Positions 37,043 to 46,858 of a stretch of DNA of 64,000 nt are shown here, piece after piece (the stretch's first letter is position 1; the number at the start of each line of letters is the position of its first letter). A program made the translations under genes and the position numbers. The notes beneath the pieces are model-generated. The model saw nothing but the letters and a program-made list of their open reading frames with translations. It did not search any database and was not told where the DNA came from. This stretch comes from Streptococcus oralis. Lineage in GTDB: Bacteria; Bacillota; Bacilli; Lactobacillales; Streptococcaceae. The stretch lies in NCBI RefSeq assembly GCF_016127915.1, contig NZ_CP066059.1, positions 1,841,757-1,905,756 on the forward strand, given 5' to 3'.

Positions 37043-37087
37043 GAAGTGTTAGAAAAACAGGTTTCATTTGCCTGGAAAGGAAAAATT

Positions 37088-39085
37088 ATGTCTGAAAAGA
37101 ATTTTTATATTACAACACCGATTTACTATCCATCTGGTAAACTTCATATCGGTTCTGCCTACACAACCATCGCTTGTGATGTCCTAGCTCGCTACAAACG
37201 CCTCATGGGCTACGATGTCTTTTATCTGACAGGTCTTGACGAGCATGGTCAGAAAATCCAGCAAAAAGCGGAAGAAGCTGGCATCACACCTCAAGCCTAT
37301 GTTGATGGGATGGCAGTTGGTGTCAAAGAACTCTGGCAATTACTTGATATCTCATATGATAAATTTATCCGTACGACGGATGACTACCATGAAAAAGTAG
37401 TGGCGCAAGTCTTTGAACGTTTACTTGCTCAAGATGACATCTACCTAGGTGAATATTCTGGTTGGTATTCAGTTTCAGATGAAGAATTCTTTACAGAAAG
37501 TCAGCTTGCGGAAGTTTTCCGTGATGAAGCTGGAAATGTAACGGGTGGTATCGCTCCATCAGGTCACGAAGTAGAATGGGTTTCAGAAGAGTCTTACTTC
37601 CTTCGCCTCAGCAAATACCAAGACCGTTTGGTTGAATTTTTCAAATCTCACCCTGACTTCATCACTCCAGATGGTCGTCTCAATGAAATGTTGCGGAACT
37701 TCATTGAGCCAGGTTTAGAAGATTTGGCGGTTTCTCGTACAACTTTTACCTGGGGCGTGCCAGTCCCATCAAATCCAAAACACGTTGTCTATGTTTGGAT
37801 TGATGCCCTTCTTAACTATGCGACTGCTCTTGGTTACGGGCAAGACGATCATGCTAACTACGACAAGTTCTGGAATGGAACGGTCTTCCACATGGTAGGG
37901 AAAGACATCCTTCGTTTCCACTCTATCTACTGGCCAATTCTTCTCATGATGTTGGATATGAAATTGCCTGACCGCTTGATTGCTCATGGTTGGTTTGTCA
38001 TGAAAGACGGTAAGATGTCTAAGTCTAAAGGGAATGTCGTTTACCCTGAAATGTTAGTAGAACGTTATGGACTGGATCCACTCCGTTACTACCTCATGCG
38101 TAGCCTTCCAGTCGGTTCAGATGGAACTTTTACTCCAGAAGACTATGTAGGTCGTATCAACTATGAATTGGCCAATGACCTTGGAAACCTCCTCAACCGT
38201 ACAGTTTCCATGATTAACAAGTATTTTGATGGGCAAATCCCTGCCTATGTAGAGGGTGTGACTGAATTTGATAATGCTCTTGCTCAAGTAGCAGAGCAAT
38301 CTATCTCTGACTACCATACACACATGGATGCAGTTGACTACCCACGTGCTTTAGAAGCAGTCTGGACGCTTATCTCTCGCACTAACAAATACATCGATGA
38401 GACAGCTCCATGGGTCTTGGCTAAGGATGAAGCTCTTCGCGACCAATTGGCAAGTGTCATGAGCCACTTGGCAGCCAGCCTTCGTGTTGTAGCTCACATG
38501 ATTGAGCCATTTATGATGAAAACTAGTCGTGCGGTCATGACTCAACTTGGCTTGGAAGAAGTGGCGAGCCTTGAAAAGTTGAGCTTGGCTGATTTCCCTG
38601 CTGGTGTGACTGTTGTTGCCAAAGGAACACCAATCTTCCCACGTTTGGATATGGAAGAAGAAATCGCCTATATCAAGGAGCAAATGGAAGGCAATAAACC
38701 AGCAGTCGAAAAAGAATGGAATCCAGATGAAGTTGAACTCAAACTCAACAAGGATGAAATCAAGTTCGAAGACTTTGACAAGGTTGAGATCCGTGTCGCA
38801 GAAGTCAAAGAAGTGTCTAAAGTGGAAGGTTCTGATAAATTGCTCCAATTCCGCCTCGATGCTGGTGATGGCGAAGATCGTCAAATCCTCTCAGGAATTG
38901 CTAAATACTATCCAAATGAGCAAGAATTGGTCGGCAAGAAGGTCCAAATCGTTGCCAACCTCAAACCTCGCAAGATGATGAAAAAATACGTCAGCCAAGG
39001 AATGATCCTCTCAGCTGAACATGATGGCAAATTAACCCTTCTCACAGTTGATCCAGCTGTACCAAACGGAAGTGTGATTGGGTAA
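37088..39085 (+). CDS. metG: Methionyl-tRNA synthetase
   Basis: Charges tRNA-Met. The 665-residue class I synthetase has the HIGH-type motif as [15 protein letters not shown] near residue 12, KMSKSKG (KMSKS) near 298, an anticodon-binding helical domain and a C-terminal tRNA-binding OB domain (~565-665; [14 protein letters not shown]...). The ATG at 37088 follows GGAAAGGA; the upstream ATG-less extension to 37046 is rejected. It is monocistronic. Confidence 0.97.
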   Translation: MSEKNFYITTPIYYPSGKLHIGSAYTTIACDVLARYKRLMGYDVFYLTGLDEHGQKIQQKAEEAGITPQAYVDGMAVGVKELWQLLDISYDKFIRTTDDYHEKVVAQVFERLLAQDDIYLGEYSGWYSVSDEEFFTESQLAEVFRDEAGNVTGGIAPSGHEVEWVSEESYFLRLSKYQDRLVEFFKSHPDFITPDGRLNEMLRNFIEPGLEDLAVSRTTFTWGVPVPSNPKHVVYVWIDALLNYATALGYGQDDHANYDKFWNGTVFHMVGKDILRFHSIYWPILLMMLDMKLPDRLIAHGWFVMKDGKMSKSKGNVVYPEMLVERYGLDPLRYYLMRSLPVGSDGTFTPEDYVGRINYELANDLGNLLNRTVSMINKYFDGQIPAYVEGVTEFDNALAQVAEQSISDYHTHMDAVDYPRALEAVWTLISRTNKYIDETAPWVLAKDEALRDQLASVMSHLAASLRVVAHMIEPFMMKTSRAVMTQLGLEEVASLEKLSLADFPAGVTVVAKGTPIFPRLDMEEEIAYIKEQMEGNKPAVEKEWNPDEVELKLNKDEIKFEDFDKVEIRVAEVKEVSKVEGSDKLLQFRLDAGDGEDRQILSGIAKYYPNEQELVGKKVQIVANLKPRKMMKKYVSQGMILSAEHDGKLTLLTVDPAVPNGSVIG

Positions 39086-39091
39086 AAGCAA

Positions 39092-39120
39092 AAAATCAAC
39101 GTTATACACGTTGGTTTTTC
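39092..39120. terminator. Terminator after metG (bidirectional)
   Basis: AAAATCAACGT/ACGTTGGTTTT stem with a TATAC loop and T-tract; overlaps the end of the convergent gene. Confidence 0.75.
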
Positions 39121-39635
39121 TTGTTGTTTGCGATCTTTTCTAAGAAGTGGTCCATCTCCTTTTGCGACCGGAGGACAATTACTTTCTCTGGATAGGTTTC
39201 TTGAACCCGTTGATAGCGTTCTTTAGCAGGTTTTGTACGTCCATCCCAGAGAATCCATCGGATAAACTCCCAGTCAAAGCGTTCAGGGCAACCTGCAGCC
39301 ATGCTTTCTCTGACCTTGCCTCGATATGTGAGATACCGTTTAAAGGCTCGAAAGAGACAAGTCCATGGGGAAAAATTGAGAAAGATGATTTGGTCAGCTT
39401 CCTGCATTCTTTCTTCGTAATAGCACCAAGAATAATTCCCATCAATGACCCAAGCTTCGTGCTTTGTGAGGAAGTTTTTCATCTCAGCTTTCATCCAATC
39501 ACGGTCACTGTCTTGCCAACCAGGTTGAAACTGAAGTGTATCCATATGCAGTTTGGAGATAGAGTAGTAGTTTGATAATTTTTCAGCTAGAGTTGACTTG
39601 CCGGCTCCAGAATATCCGATGATTGCTATTTTCAT
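39102..39635 (-). CDS. P-loop kinase-like protein (FlaR-like 'topology modulation' family)
   Basis: A 177-residue P-loop NTPase of the adenylate-kinase-like group often annotated as DNA topology modulation protein FlaR. Walker A is GYSGAGKST (residues 7-15); a LHMDTLQF substrate-type motif and WVIDGNYSWCYYEERM follow, with RYLTYRGKVRESMAAGCPER as a lid-like basic stretch. The phosphoryl acceptor is unknown and the 'topology' name has weak support. It converges on metG. Confidence 0.8.
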   Translation of the reverse strand: MKIAIIGYSGAGKSTLAEKLSNYYSISKLHMDTLQFQPGWQDSDRDWMKAEMKNFLTKHEAWVIDGNYSWCYYEERMQEADQIIFLNFSPWTCLFRAFKRYLTYRGKVRESMAAGCPERFDWEFIRWILWDGRTKPAKERYQRVQETYPEKVIVLRSQKEMDHFLEKIANNKKNQRV

Positions 39636-39660
39636 TTTCTACCTTTTCTGATTAGTGGAC

Positions 39661-39686
39661 AAAAAAACAGCCTCTATGGACTGTTT
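39661..39686 (-). terminator. Terminator after rpsT
   Basis: On the reverse strand AACAG-T-CC pairs with GG-CTGTT (bulged T) followed by seven T residues. Confidence 0.65.
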
Positions 39687-39687
39687 C

Positions 39688-39924
39688 TTATTTAGCAAGT
39701 TTAGCTGAAAGACGAGCTTTATCGCGGCTTGCTTTGTTTTTATGAATCAAACCTTTAGTTTCTGCTTTGTCGATAGCTGAGCTAGCAGCACGGAAAAGTT
39801 CTTCAGAAGGGTTTGCTTCGAAAGCTTTGATAGCAGTACGCATAGCTGATTTTTGAGCTGAGTTTTTTTCGTTTTGTTTAACGTTCAATTCAGCGCGTTT
39901 GATAGCTGATTTAATGTTTGCCAA
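39688..39924 (-). CDS. rpsT: 30S ribosomal protein S20
   Basis: A 78-residue small-subunit protein, very Lys/Ala-rich, starting with (M)[18 protein letters not shown]. The start codon is TTG at 39924-39922, eight bases after a GGAGG site; the in-frame ATG at 39939 overlaps that ribosome site and is not used. A weak start codon on S20 recalls the UUG start of E. coli rpsT that takes part in autoregulation. Promoter at 39984-39956. Confidence 0.95.
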
Positions 39925-39955
39925 TGTTCTTACCTCCATATTTACTAACTATACC

Positions 39956-39984
39956 ATTATATATGAAAACTTAGGTTTTGACAA
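39956..39984 (-). promoter_or_regulatory. rpsT promoter
   Basis: Reverse strand TTGTCA (39984-39979), 17-base spacer, TATAAT (39961-39956). Confidence 0.75.
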
Positions 39985-39991
39985 GGGGAAA

Positions 39992-40912
39992 TTATTTTTT
40001 TAGGTAAATTTCATCGATTTCATGGTTTTTAGTCTTGTGGAGAATGACCTCAGCGCGATTCCTTGTCGGTTCGATATAGTTTTGTAGATTTGTGAGATTG
40101 ATACTGGTCCAAACCTGGTGTGCAAAGGCTTCAACTTCTCCAATTGGCATTTGCGTAAAACGGTGGTAGTAGCTGTTGGGATCATTTTGGGCAAAGCTGA
40201 GCAGTTTTAAGAAACGATCTAGATACCAACTTTCAATGTCCTCGACCGCAGCATCCACATAGATGGAGAAATCAAAGAAATCAGTGATGTAAAGGCGCTC
40301 ATTTTGAGGGTTTTGAAAGACATTAATCCCCTCGACAATGACAAAGTCCGCAGCTTTGACACATTGCTTCTCTCCAGGAACGATGTCATACACTTCGTGA
40401 GAGTAGACAGGAATATCGACATCTTGTCCATTCTTTAGACGATCAAGAAAATTCAGCAAGGCTTCCATATCATAACTTTCAGGAAAACCTTTGCGATTTA
40501 AGATATCTTGGTCCATCAAGGTTTGATTGGGATAGAGAAAACCGTCAGTTGTCACCAATTCTACAGTAGCATCTGGGAGAGTACGTGATAGAAGAATCTG
40601 AAGTAAGCGACTAGTGGTTGATTTCCCCACAGCAACACTACCAGAAACCCCAATGATAAAAGGCTGCGATTTACTTTCACGTTGGAGAAAAATTCCTTTT
40701 GAAAATGCCAAATCATCCATAGTGCGCTTGTAAATATGGATAAGATGGACAAGGGGAAGATAGACGTCCGTTACGTCCTGCAAACTAATCTGGTCATTGA
40801 AACTCTTGATGGATTCTAACTCTTCCTCTGTCAAGGGAGGGGTTGTTTTGCGATGCAATGATTGCCAAGTCTGGCGGCTGATTTTTTCAAAATGTAAAAA
40901 TTCGTTGGTCAT
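39992..40912 (-). CDS. coaA: Pantothenate kinase, type I
   Basis: First step of coenzyme A synthesis, phosphorylating pantothenate with ATP. The 306-residue protein has the P-loop [15 protein letters not shown] near residue 93, [10 protein letters not shown] near 128, KGFPESYD and [12 protein letters not shown] near 188, all diagnostic of prokaryotic type I CoaA. GAGGAAACATT precedes its ATG. It converges on rpsT's side with an independent promoter. Confidence 0.96.
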   Translation of the reverse strand: MTNEFLHFEKISRQTWQSLHRKTTPPLTEEELESIKSFNDQISLQDVTDVYLPLVHLIHIYKRTMDDLAFSKGIFLQRESKSQPFIIGVSGSVAVGKSTTSRLLQILLSRTLPDATVELVTTDGFLYPNQTLMDQDILNRKGFPESYDMEALLNFLDRLKNGQDVDIPVYSHEVYDIVPGEKQCVKAADFVIVEGINVFQNPQNERLYITDFFDFSIYVDAAVEDIESWYLDRFLKLLSFAQNDPNSYYHRFTQMPIGEVEAFAHQVWTSINLTNLQNYIEPTRNRAEVILHKTKNHEIDEIYLKK

Positions 40913-40935
40913 AATGTTTCCTCGTTTGATACCTT

Positions 40936-40944
40936 AGTATATCA
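40936..40944 (-). promoter_or_regulatory. coaA promoter, extended -10
   Basis: Reverse strand TGA-TATACT (40944-40936), 24 bases before the coaA ATG. Confidence 0.6.
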
Positions 40945-41102
40945 TATTTCACTTATAAAGACAGAAACGAATTGAATCGAATTATGATATATAGTTTTTA
41001 AAAGAAATGAAAATCATTGAAAAACTTTGGTTGTTATCATAACAGATGTAGTCTCTGTCTTGAAATTTAGCTTTGTAAACGGTTTAATATTTCACTAAAA
41101 TA

Positions 41103-41111
41103 TGGTAAAAT
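41103..41111 (+). promoter_or_regulatory. Promoter of the methyltransferase gene giving a leaderless mRNA
   Basis: TGG-TAAAAT is followed by exactly six bases and then ATG at 41118, so the expected +1 is the A of the start codon. No ribosome binding site is visible. Confidence 0.65.
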
Positions 41112-41117
41112 AGTTTT

Positions 41118-41708
41118 ATGAGTAAAATGTATTATGCAGAAAATCCTGACGCTGCTCACGATATTCATGAGTTGAGAGTGGAGTTGTTGGGAGAAAACAT
41201 GACCTTTTTGACGGATGCGGGTGTTTTTAGCAAGAAAATGGTTGACTTTGGGAGTCAGCTCTTGCTCAAGTGTCTAGAGGTTAACAAAGGAGAGACGGTC
41301 CTTGATGTGGGTTGTGGTTATGGGCCATTGGGCTTGTCATTGGTCAAGGCTTATGGAGTTCAGGCAACCATGGTCGATATCAATAATCGTGCCTTGGACC
41401 TAGCGCGACAAAATGCTGAACGTAATAAAGTAGAAGCAACGATTTTCCAATCCAATATCTATGAACAAGTTGAAGGGAAGTTTGACCATGTTATTTCCAA
41501 TCCGCCGATTCGAGCGGGCAAACAGGTTGTTCATGAGATTATCGAAAAGAGCAGAGATTTCTTGAAAGACAGAGGAGAATTAACCATCGTCATTCAGAAA
41601 AAACAAGGAGCTCCAAGTGCTAAAAGTAAGATGGAAGACGTTTTTGGAAATTGTGAAATCGTAAAGAAAGATAAGGGATACTATATCCTTAGAAGTGTGA
41701 AAGAATGA
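41118..41708 (+). CDS. Class I SAM-dependent methyltransferase (RsmC-like)
   Basis: A 196-residue methyltransferase with SAM motif I LDVGCGYGPLGLSL near residue 60 and the N6/N2-type catalytic motif NPPIRAGK near 131, resembling the C-terminal half of rRNA guanine-N2 methyltransferase RsmC. The RNA target is unverified. It opens the nucleoside operon and overlaps pdp by four bases (ATGA). There is no Shine-Dalgarno sequence; see the leaderless promoter. Confidence 0.88.
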   Translation: MSKMYYAENPDAAHDIHELRVELLGENMTFLTDAGVFSKKMVDFGSQLLLKCLEVNKGETVLDVGCGYGPLGLSLVKAYGVQATMVDINNRALDLARQNAERNKVEATIFQSNIYEQVEGKFDHVISNPPIRAGKQVVHEIIEKSRDFLKDRGELTIVIQKKQGAPSAKSKMEDVFGNCEIVKKDKGYYILRSVKE

Positions 41709-42982
41709 GAGCAGTTGATTTAATCCAAAAGAAACGAGATGGTCAAGAACTGACTTCAAATGAAATCAAGTGGCTGGTAGAAGGCTATGTGGCTGGAACT
41801 GTTCCAGACTATCAGATGTCTGCTTTTGCTATGGCTGTTTATTTTAAAGGAATGACCACACGTGAGATTTCTGATCTGACGATGAATATGGTCAAGACAG
41901 GTCAGGAGTTTGATTTGTCAGCTATTGAGGGGGTTAAAGTTGACAAGCATTCGACTGGTGGTGTAGGTGATAAGGTGACCTTAATCTTGGCTCCCCTTGT
42001 TGCGAGTTTCGGTGTACCCGTTGCTAAAATGAGTGGTCGTGGTCTCGGCCATACTGGTGGGACAATTGATAAATTGGAGTCCATTAAGGGCTATCAAGTC
42101 GAGCGAAGTCAAGAAGATTTCATTCGTCAGGTACAGGACATTGGTGTATCTGTCATTGGGCAGTCCGATCAGCTGGTTAAAGCAGACAAACTTCTCTATG
42201 CACTACGAGATGTGACAGCAACTGTCGATACGATTCCTTTGATTGCTAGTTCGGTGATGAGCAAGAAAATCGCTGCAGGAGCGGATGCCATTTTGCTAGA
42301 CGTAACGGTCGGTGAGGGTGCTTTCATGAAGACGGTTGATGAGGCTCGTGAATTGGCTCAAACCATGGTGGATCTTGGTAAGGCTGTTGGTCGAAAGACG
42401 GTAGCAGTCATTACCGATATGAGCCAACCCTTGGGAAAAGCTATTGGCAATCGTCTGGAAATCCTTGAGGCAATCGAGATTCTCCAAGGAAAAGGCCGAG
42501 AAGATATTAGTCACTTTATCTGCGAGCTAGCTCAGATTATGCTTGGCTTGGCTGATGTTGAAAAAACGATCGAGGAAATCCGTCAACATCTTGAGAATGG
42601 CCAAGCACTGGCTAAGTTTGAAGAAATGGTAGCAGCTCAAGGCGGTGATTTAAAAGATCTCTATCGCCCAGTCAAGGTTGCTTATGTGGTGGAAATTCCA
42701 GCTCAAGATACAGGTGTTATTTCAGCTCTTCCTGCAATGGAATTTGGGCTCTATGCTATGAGATTGGGAGCTGGTCGTGCAGTCAAGTCTGATGATTTAG
42801 ACTATGAAACTGGAATCGTTTTTGAGAAGAAGGTCGGTGACTCCGTTCAAAAGGGTGAAATTGTTGCAAAAGTTTATACAAATGGAAAAATTTCTTCTGA
42901 ACTAGTTACAGAATTTCAAAAATATGTTAAAATAAATGATGGAGTGCAAAGTTTACGAGAAATTATAGAAATTATCTCATAA
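41705..42982 (+). CDS. pdp: Pyrimidine-nucleoside phosphorylase
   Basis: Phosphorolysis of uridine, thymidine or deoxyuridine to base and (deoxy)ribose-1-phosphate. The 425-residue protein has the phosphate-binding signature [15 protein letters not shown] near residue 81, [16 protein letters not shown] near 110 and a C-terminal barrel domain. It shares a four-base overlap with the preceding gene. The operon (pdp-deoC-cdd) forms a full pyrimidine deoxynucleoside salvage route. Confidence 0.95.
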   Translation: MRAVDLIQKKRDGQELTSNEIKWLVEGYVAGTVPDYQMSAFAMAVYFKGMTTREISDLTMNMVKTGQEFDLSAIEGVKVDKHSTGGVGDKVTLILAPLVASFGVPVAKMSGRGLGHTGGTIDKLESIKGYQVERSQEDFIRQVQDIGVSVIGQSDQLVKADKLLYALRDVTATVDTIPLIASSVMSKKIAAGADAILLDVTVGEGAFMKTVDEARELAQTMVDLGKAVGRKTVAVITDMSQPLGKAIGNRLEILEAIEILQGKGREDISHFICELAQIMLGLADVEKTIEEIRQHLENGQALAKFEEMVAAQGGDLKDLYRPVKVAYVVEIPAQDTGVISALPAMEFGLYAMRLGAGRAVKSDDLDYETGIVFEKKVGDSVQKGEIVAKVYTNGKISSELVTEFQKYVKINDGVQSLREIIEIIS

Positions 42983-43001
42983 AACCATGGAGAATCCGAA
43001 T

Positions 43002-43664
43002 ATGAAGTTAAATAAATATATCGATCATACGCTTTTAAAGCAAGATGCAAGTCAAGAACAAATTGATCGTTTGCTATCTGAAGCGCGTGAGTATGACTTT
43101 GCCAGCGTTTGTGTTAATCCTACATGGGTTAAACATGCGAAAACAGGGCTTGAAGGCTCAGATGTAAAGGTTTGTACAGTAGTAGGTTTTCCTTTGGGAG
43201 CAACAACTTCTGCTGTGAAAGCTTTTGAAACAAAAGAAGCTGTCCAAAACGGTGCAGATGAGATTGATATGGTTATCAATGTCGGCGCTCTCAAATCAGG
43301 CAATCTAGATTTAGTTGAATCGGACATCCGTGCTGTCGTCGAAGCAAGTGGTGACAAGTTGGTGAAAGTCATTATCGAAGCTTGCTTGTTGACAGACGAT
43401 GAAAAGGTTGTGGCCTGCCAATTATCCCAGAAAGCAGGCGCTGACTTTGTCAAGACATCAACTGGTTTTTCAACTGGTGGTGCTACGATAGCAGATGTTA
43501 AATTAATGCGTGAAACAGTTGGACCTGTTATGGGAGTCAAGGCAGCTGGTGGAGCTCGTTCATATGCAGATGCTGTTGCTTTTGTGGAAGCTGGTGCTAC
43601 CCGTATCGGGACATCTGCTGGTGTAACAATCTTAAAAGGAGAATTGGCTGATGGCGACTACTGA
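43002..43664 (+). CDS. deoC: Deoxyribose-phosphate aldolase
   Basis: Cleaves deoxyribose-5-phosphate to glyceraldehyde-3-phosphate and acetaldehyde. The 220-residue TIM-barrel protein starts [13 protein letters not shown], with VCVNPTWV near residue 38, the KVIIEACLL strand and the Schiff-base lysine in [13 protein letters not shown] near 151. The ATG at 43002 has GGAG nine bases upstream; an ATG at 42987 in frame is rejected since it precedes that site. It overlaps cdd by 14 bases. Confidence 0.95.
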   Translation: MKLNKYIDHTLLKQDASQEQIDRLLSEAREYDFASVCVNPTWVKHAKTGLEGSDVKVCTVVGFPLGATTSAVKAFETKEAVQNGADEIDMVINVGALKSGNLDLVESDIRAVVEASGDKLVKVIIEACLLTDDEKVVACQLSQKAGADFVKTSTGFSTGGATIADVKLMRETVGPVMGVKAAGGARSYADAVAFVEAGATRIGTSAGVTILKGELADGDY

Positions 43665-44040
43665 GTTGATTGAACTAGCAATTGAAGCCAGCAAACAAGC
43701 CTATGTGCCTTATTCTCACTTTCCTATTGGAGCTGTTTTAGTAGCCAAGGATGGTAGTATTTATACGGGTGTGAACATCGAGAATGCTAGCTATCCCTTG
43801 ACTAATTGTGGAGAACGTACTGCTATTTTTAAAGCAGTTTCGGAGGGGCAACGGGAGTTTTCAGAATTGATTGTCTATGGACAAACTGAAAAGCCCATCT
43901 CGCCATGTGGTGCTTGTCGCCAGGTCATGGTTGAATTTTTTGAACAAGATCTAAAAGTGACCTTAGTCGCTAAAGATAAATCGACGGTCGAGATGACGGT
44001 CGGGGAGTTACTTCCATACTCATTTACAGACTTAAATTAG
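43651..44040 (+). CDS. cdd: Cytidine deaminase
   Basis: Deaminates cytidine and deoxycytidine to uridine forms. The 129-residue tetrameric enzyme has the zinc motifs NCGERTAI (Cys and catalytic Glu, near residue 52) and [10 protein letters not shown] (two Cys, near 86), typical of the three-cysteine class. AAAGGAG lies inside deoC. A chain of three hairpins separates it from pnrA. Confidence 0.96.
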   Translation: MATTELIELAIEASKQAYVPYSHFPIGAVLVAKDGSIYTGVNIENASYPLTNCGERTAIFKAVSEGQREFSELIVYGQTEKPISPCGACRQVMVEFFEQDLKVTLVAKDKSTVEMTVGELLPYSFTDLN

Positions 44041-44045
44041 TCTGG

Positions 44046-44107
44046 GCCACTCTTGCAGTGGCTGTGGTCTGTGTGACCAAACAATCCATACTTGCAACAT
44101 CGTTGCA
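44046..44107 (+). promoter_or_regulatory. Three consecutive hairpins between cdd and pnrA
   Basis: GCCACT/AGTGGC (44046-44062), TGGTC/GACCA (44065-44079) and TGCAAC/GTTGCA (44093-44107) form three successive stem-loops with no T-tract. They probably set mRNA stability or a processing boundary upstream of pnrA. Confidence 0.5.
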
Positions 44108-44130
44108 CATCTTATTTAGGAGGTTCAGTA

Positions 44131-45186
44131 ATGAACAAGAAACAATGGCTAGGCCTTGGTCTAGTTGCAGTAGCAGCAGTTGGACTTGCTGCATGTGGTA
44201 ACCGCTCTTCTCGTAACGCAGCTTCATCTTCATCAGAAATGAAGACAAAAGCAGCAATCGTAACAGATACTGGTGGTGTTGATGATAAATCATTTAACCA
44301 ATCAGCTTGGGAAGGTTTGCAAGACTGGGGTAAAGAACACAATCTTTCTAAAGATAAAGGTTATACTTACTTCCAATCAACAAGTGAAGCAGACTATGCT
44401 AACAACTTGCAACAAGCGGCTGGAAGTTACAACCTGATCTTCGGTGTTGGTTTTGCCCTTCACAATGCAGTTGAGGAAGCAGCAAAAGACCACTCTGACC
44501 TGAACTATGTCTTGATTGATGATGTGATTGAAGGTCAAAATAATGTTGCGAGCGTAAGATTCGCGGATAACGAAGCAGCTTACCTTGCAGGTGTTGCAGC
44601 AGCGAAAACTACGAAAACAAAACAAGTTGGTTTTGTAGGTGGTATCGAATCTGAAGTTATTTCACGTTTTGCAGCTGGATTCAAAGCTGGTGTTGAGTCA
44701 GTAGACCCATCTATCAAAGTCCAAGTTGACTACGCTGGTTCATTTGGTGATGCTGCCAAAGGTAAAACAATTGCAGCAGCTCAATATGCTGCCGGTGCAG
44801 ACGTTGTCTACCAAGCAGCTGGTGGTACAGGTGCTGGTGTCTTTGCTGAAGCAAAATCATTGAACGAAAACAAAAACGAAGACGAAAAAGTTTGGGTTAT
44901 TGGTGTAGACCGTGACCAAGCAGCAGAAGGTAAATACACTTCTAAAGATGGTAAAGAATCTAACTTCGTTCTTGTATCTACATTGAAACAAGTTGGTACA
45001 ACTGTAAAAGATATTGCCAACAAAACAGAAAAAGGTGAATTCCCTGGTGGACAAGTGATTGTTTACTCATTGAAAGATAAAGGGGTTGAGCTAGCAGTAA
45101 CAAACCTTTCAGAAGAAGGTAAAAAAGCTGTTGAAGATGCAAAAGCTAAGATCCTTGACGGAAGCGTAAAAGTTCCTGAAAAATAA
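44131..45186 (+). CDS. pnrA: Nucleoside-binding lipoprotein (BMP/PnrA family)
   Basis: The extracellular receptor of a nucleoside ABC importer; pneumococcal PnrA binds purine nucleosides and is strongly immunogenic. The 351-residue precursor has a signal peptide with lipobox GLAAC and a BMP-family periplasmic-binding domain (IVTDTGGVDDKSFNQSAWEG; VYQAAGGTGAGVF; GVDRDQAAEGKY). The ATG at 44131 follows AGGAGG; the upstream in-frame extension to 44092 crosses a hairpin and is rejected. Codon bias indicates high expression. Confidence 0.94.
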   Translation: MNKKQWLGLGLVAVAAVGLAACGNRSSRNAASSSSEMKTKAAIVTDTGGVDDKSFNQSAWEGLQDWGKEHNLSKDKGYTYFQSTSEADYANNLQQAAGSYNLIFGVGFALHNAVEEAAKDHSDLNYVLIDDVIEGQNNVASVRFADNEAAYLAGVAAAKTTKTKQVGFVGGIESEVISRFAAGFKAGVESVDPSIKVQVDYAGSFGDAAKGKTIAAAQYAAGADVVYQAAGGTGAGVFAEAKSLNENKNEDEKVWVIGVDRDQAAEGKYTSKDGKESNFVLVSTLKQVGTTVKDIANKTEKGEFPGGQVIVYSLKDKGVELAVTNLSEEGKKAVEDAKAKILDGSVKVPEK

Positions 45187-45207
45187 TGGATAAAAGTCAT
45201 TTCTTAG

Positions 45208-45257
45208 GAAGCGGCCATTGGTCGCTTCTTTAAGAATTGAGGCAACTTTTGTCTCAA
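45208..45257 (+). terminator. Two attenuator-like hairpins after pnrA
   Basis: GAAGCGGCC/GGTCGCTTC with ATT loop (45208-45228, then TTT) and TTGAGGCAA/TTGTCTCAA with CTT loop (45237-45257). Both have nine-base-pair stems with one G-U pair but poor T-tracts, so partial termination would let the receptor be made in excess over the ABC subunits. Confidence 0.6.
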
Positions 45258-45322
45258 TAGAGCTTGTTAATGTGATTAGCAGGTTTTATTGAAATAAAAT
45301 AAACCTCTGAAAGGAAGAGCAT

Positions 45323-46858
45323 ATGGCACACGAAAATGTCATTGAGATGCGGGATATTACCAAGGTGTTTGGTGAATTTGTAGCAAACGACAAAATCAAC
45401 TTGCAACTGCGAAAAGGTGAAATCCATGCACTTTTAGGAGAAAATGGAGCGGGTAAATCCACTCTGATGAATATGCTGGCAGGACTTCTTGAGCCAACGA
45501 GTGGTGAAATTGTGGTGAATGGTCAGGTTGTAAAACTAGACTCACCATCTAAAGCCGCTGGTCTTGGAATTGGGATGGTTCACCAACATTTCATGTTGGT
45601 TGAAGCTTTTACAGTAGCTGAGAATATCATTTTAGGGAGTGAAATCACTAAAAATGGTGTTCTAGATATAGCTGGTGCTACTAAAGAAATCAAGGCTCTT
45701 TCTGAACGTTATGGTTTGGCAGTGGATCCTGCTGCTAAGGTGGCGGATATTTCCGTTGGTGCCCAACAACGTGTAGAGATCTTGAAAACACTCTATCGTG
45801 GTGCTGATATCCTTATCTTTGATGAACCTACAGCTGTATTGACTCCTTCAGAGATTGATGAGTTGATGGCAATCATGAAAAACCTTGTCAAAGAAGGGAA
45901 GTCCATTATTTTGATTACCCACAAGTTAGATGAGATTCGTGCGGTATCGAATCGAGTGACGGTTATCCGTCGTGGGAAATCAATCCAGACGGTTGAAATC
46001 GCAGGGGCAACCAATGCGGACTTGGCAGAAATGATGGTTGGACGCTCTGTCTCCTTTAAAACGGAAAAACAGGCACCACAACCCAAAGAAGTGGTCTTGT
46101 CTATCAAAGACTTGGTTGTCAATGAAAACCGCGGTGTACCAGCTGTGAAAAATCTTTCTTTGGATGTTCGTGCTGGTGAAATCGTCGGTATTGCAGGTAT
46201 TGATGGCAATGGTCAATCTGAACTCATTCAAGCCATTACAGGCCTTCGCAAGGTTGAGTCAGGTAGTGTTGAATTAAAAGGCAAATCAATCGTAGGGATG
46301 CATCCTCGACAAATTACAGAACTCAGCGTGGGGCATGTTCCTGAAGACCGCCACCGGGATGGCTTGATTTTGGAGATGATGATTTCAGAAAATATCGCTC
46401 TTCAAACCTACTACAAAGAACCACTCAGCAAAAATGGCATCTTGAACTATGCCAATATCACTTCACATGCCAAGAAATTGATGGAAGAATTTGACGTCCG
46501 TGCGGCAAGCGAATTTGTTCCAGCGGCAGCTCTTTCAGGAGGAAATCAACAAAAAGCGATTATCGCTCGTGAGATTGACCGAGATCCTGATCTCCTTATC
46601 GTCAGCCAGCCAACTCGTGGTTTGGATGTCGGTGCCATTGAATATATCCACAAACGTTTGATTGAAGAGCGTGATAACGGTAAGGCTGTCCTTGTTGTCA
46701 GCTTTGAATTGGATGAGATTTTAAATGTCTCAGACCGAATTGCTGTTATTCACGATGGTAAGATTCAAGGTATTGTATCGCCAGAAACAACTAACAAACA
46801 AGAACTTGGTGTCTTGATGGCTGGTGGAAACTTGGGAAAGGAGAAGAGTGATGTCTAA
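45323..46858 (+). CDS. Nucleoside ABC transporter ATPase (two-domain)
   Basis: A 511-residue duplicated ATPase of the BMP-type nucleoside (sugar-like) importer. Domain 1 has Walker A GENGAGKST (near residue 38), signature SVGAQQRVEI and Walker B LIFDEPTAVL; domain 2 has GIDGNGQSE (degenerate Walker A), LSGGNQQKAIIARE and DLLIVSQPTRGLDVG. It overlaps the first permease by eight bases. Powers nucleoside uptake with PnrA. Confidence 0.93.
   Translation: MAHENVIEMRDITKVFGEFVANDKINLQLRKGEIHALLGENGAGKSTLMNMLAGLLEPTSGEIVVNGQVVKLDSPSKAAGLGIGMVHQHFMLVEAFTVAENIILGSEITKNGVLDIAGATKEIKALSERYGLAVDPAAKVADISVGAQQRVEILKTLYRGADILIFDEPTAVLTPSEIDELMAIMKNLVKEGKSIILITHKLDEIRAVSNRVTVIRRGKSIQTVEIAGATNADLAEMMVGRSVSFKTEKQAPQPKEVVLSIKDLVVNENRGVPAVKNLSLDVRAGEIVGIAGIDGNGQSELIQAITGLRKVESGSVELKGKSIVGMHPRQITELSVGHVPEDRHRDGLILEMMISENIALQTYYKEPLSKNGILNYANITSHAKKLMEEFDVRAASEFVPAAALSGGNQQKAIIAREIDRDPDLLIVSQPTRGLDVGAIEYIHKRLIEERDNGKAVLVVSFELDEILNVSDRIAVIHDGKIQGIVSPETTNKQELGVLMAGGNLGKEKSDV

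Noticed and set aside
36953-37087. T-box riboswitch before metG
   Set aside because: The gap holds only a terminator and an extended -10 with a 45-base leader, too short for a T-box and without its conserved bulge sequence.
43052-43540. 162-residue reverse-strand frame across deoC
   Set aside because: Antisense to an intact, motif-complete deoC; Ser/Thr-rich composition typical of a shadow frame.
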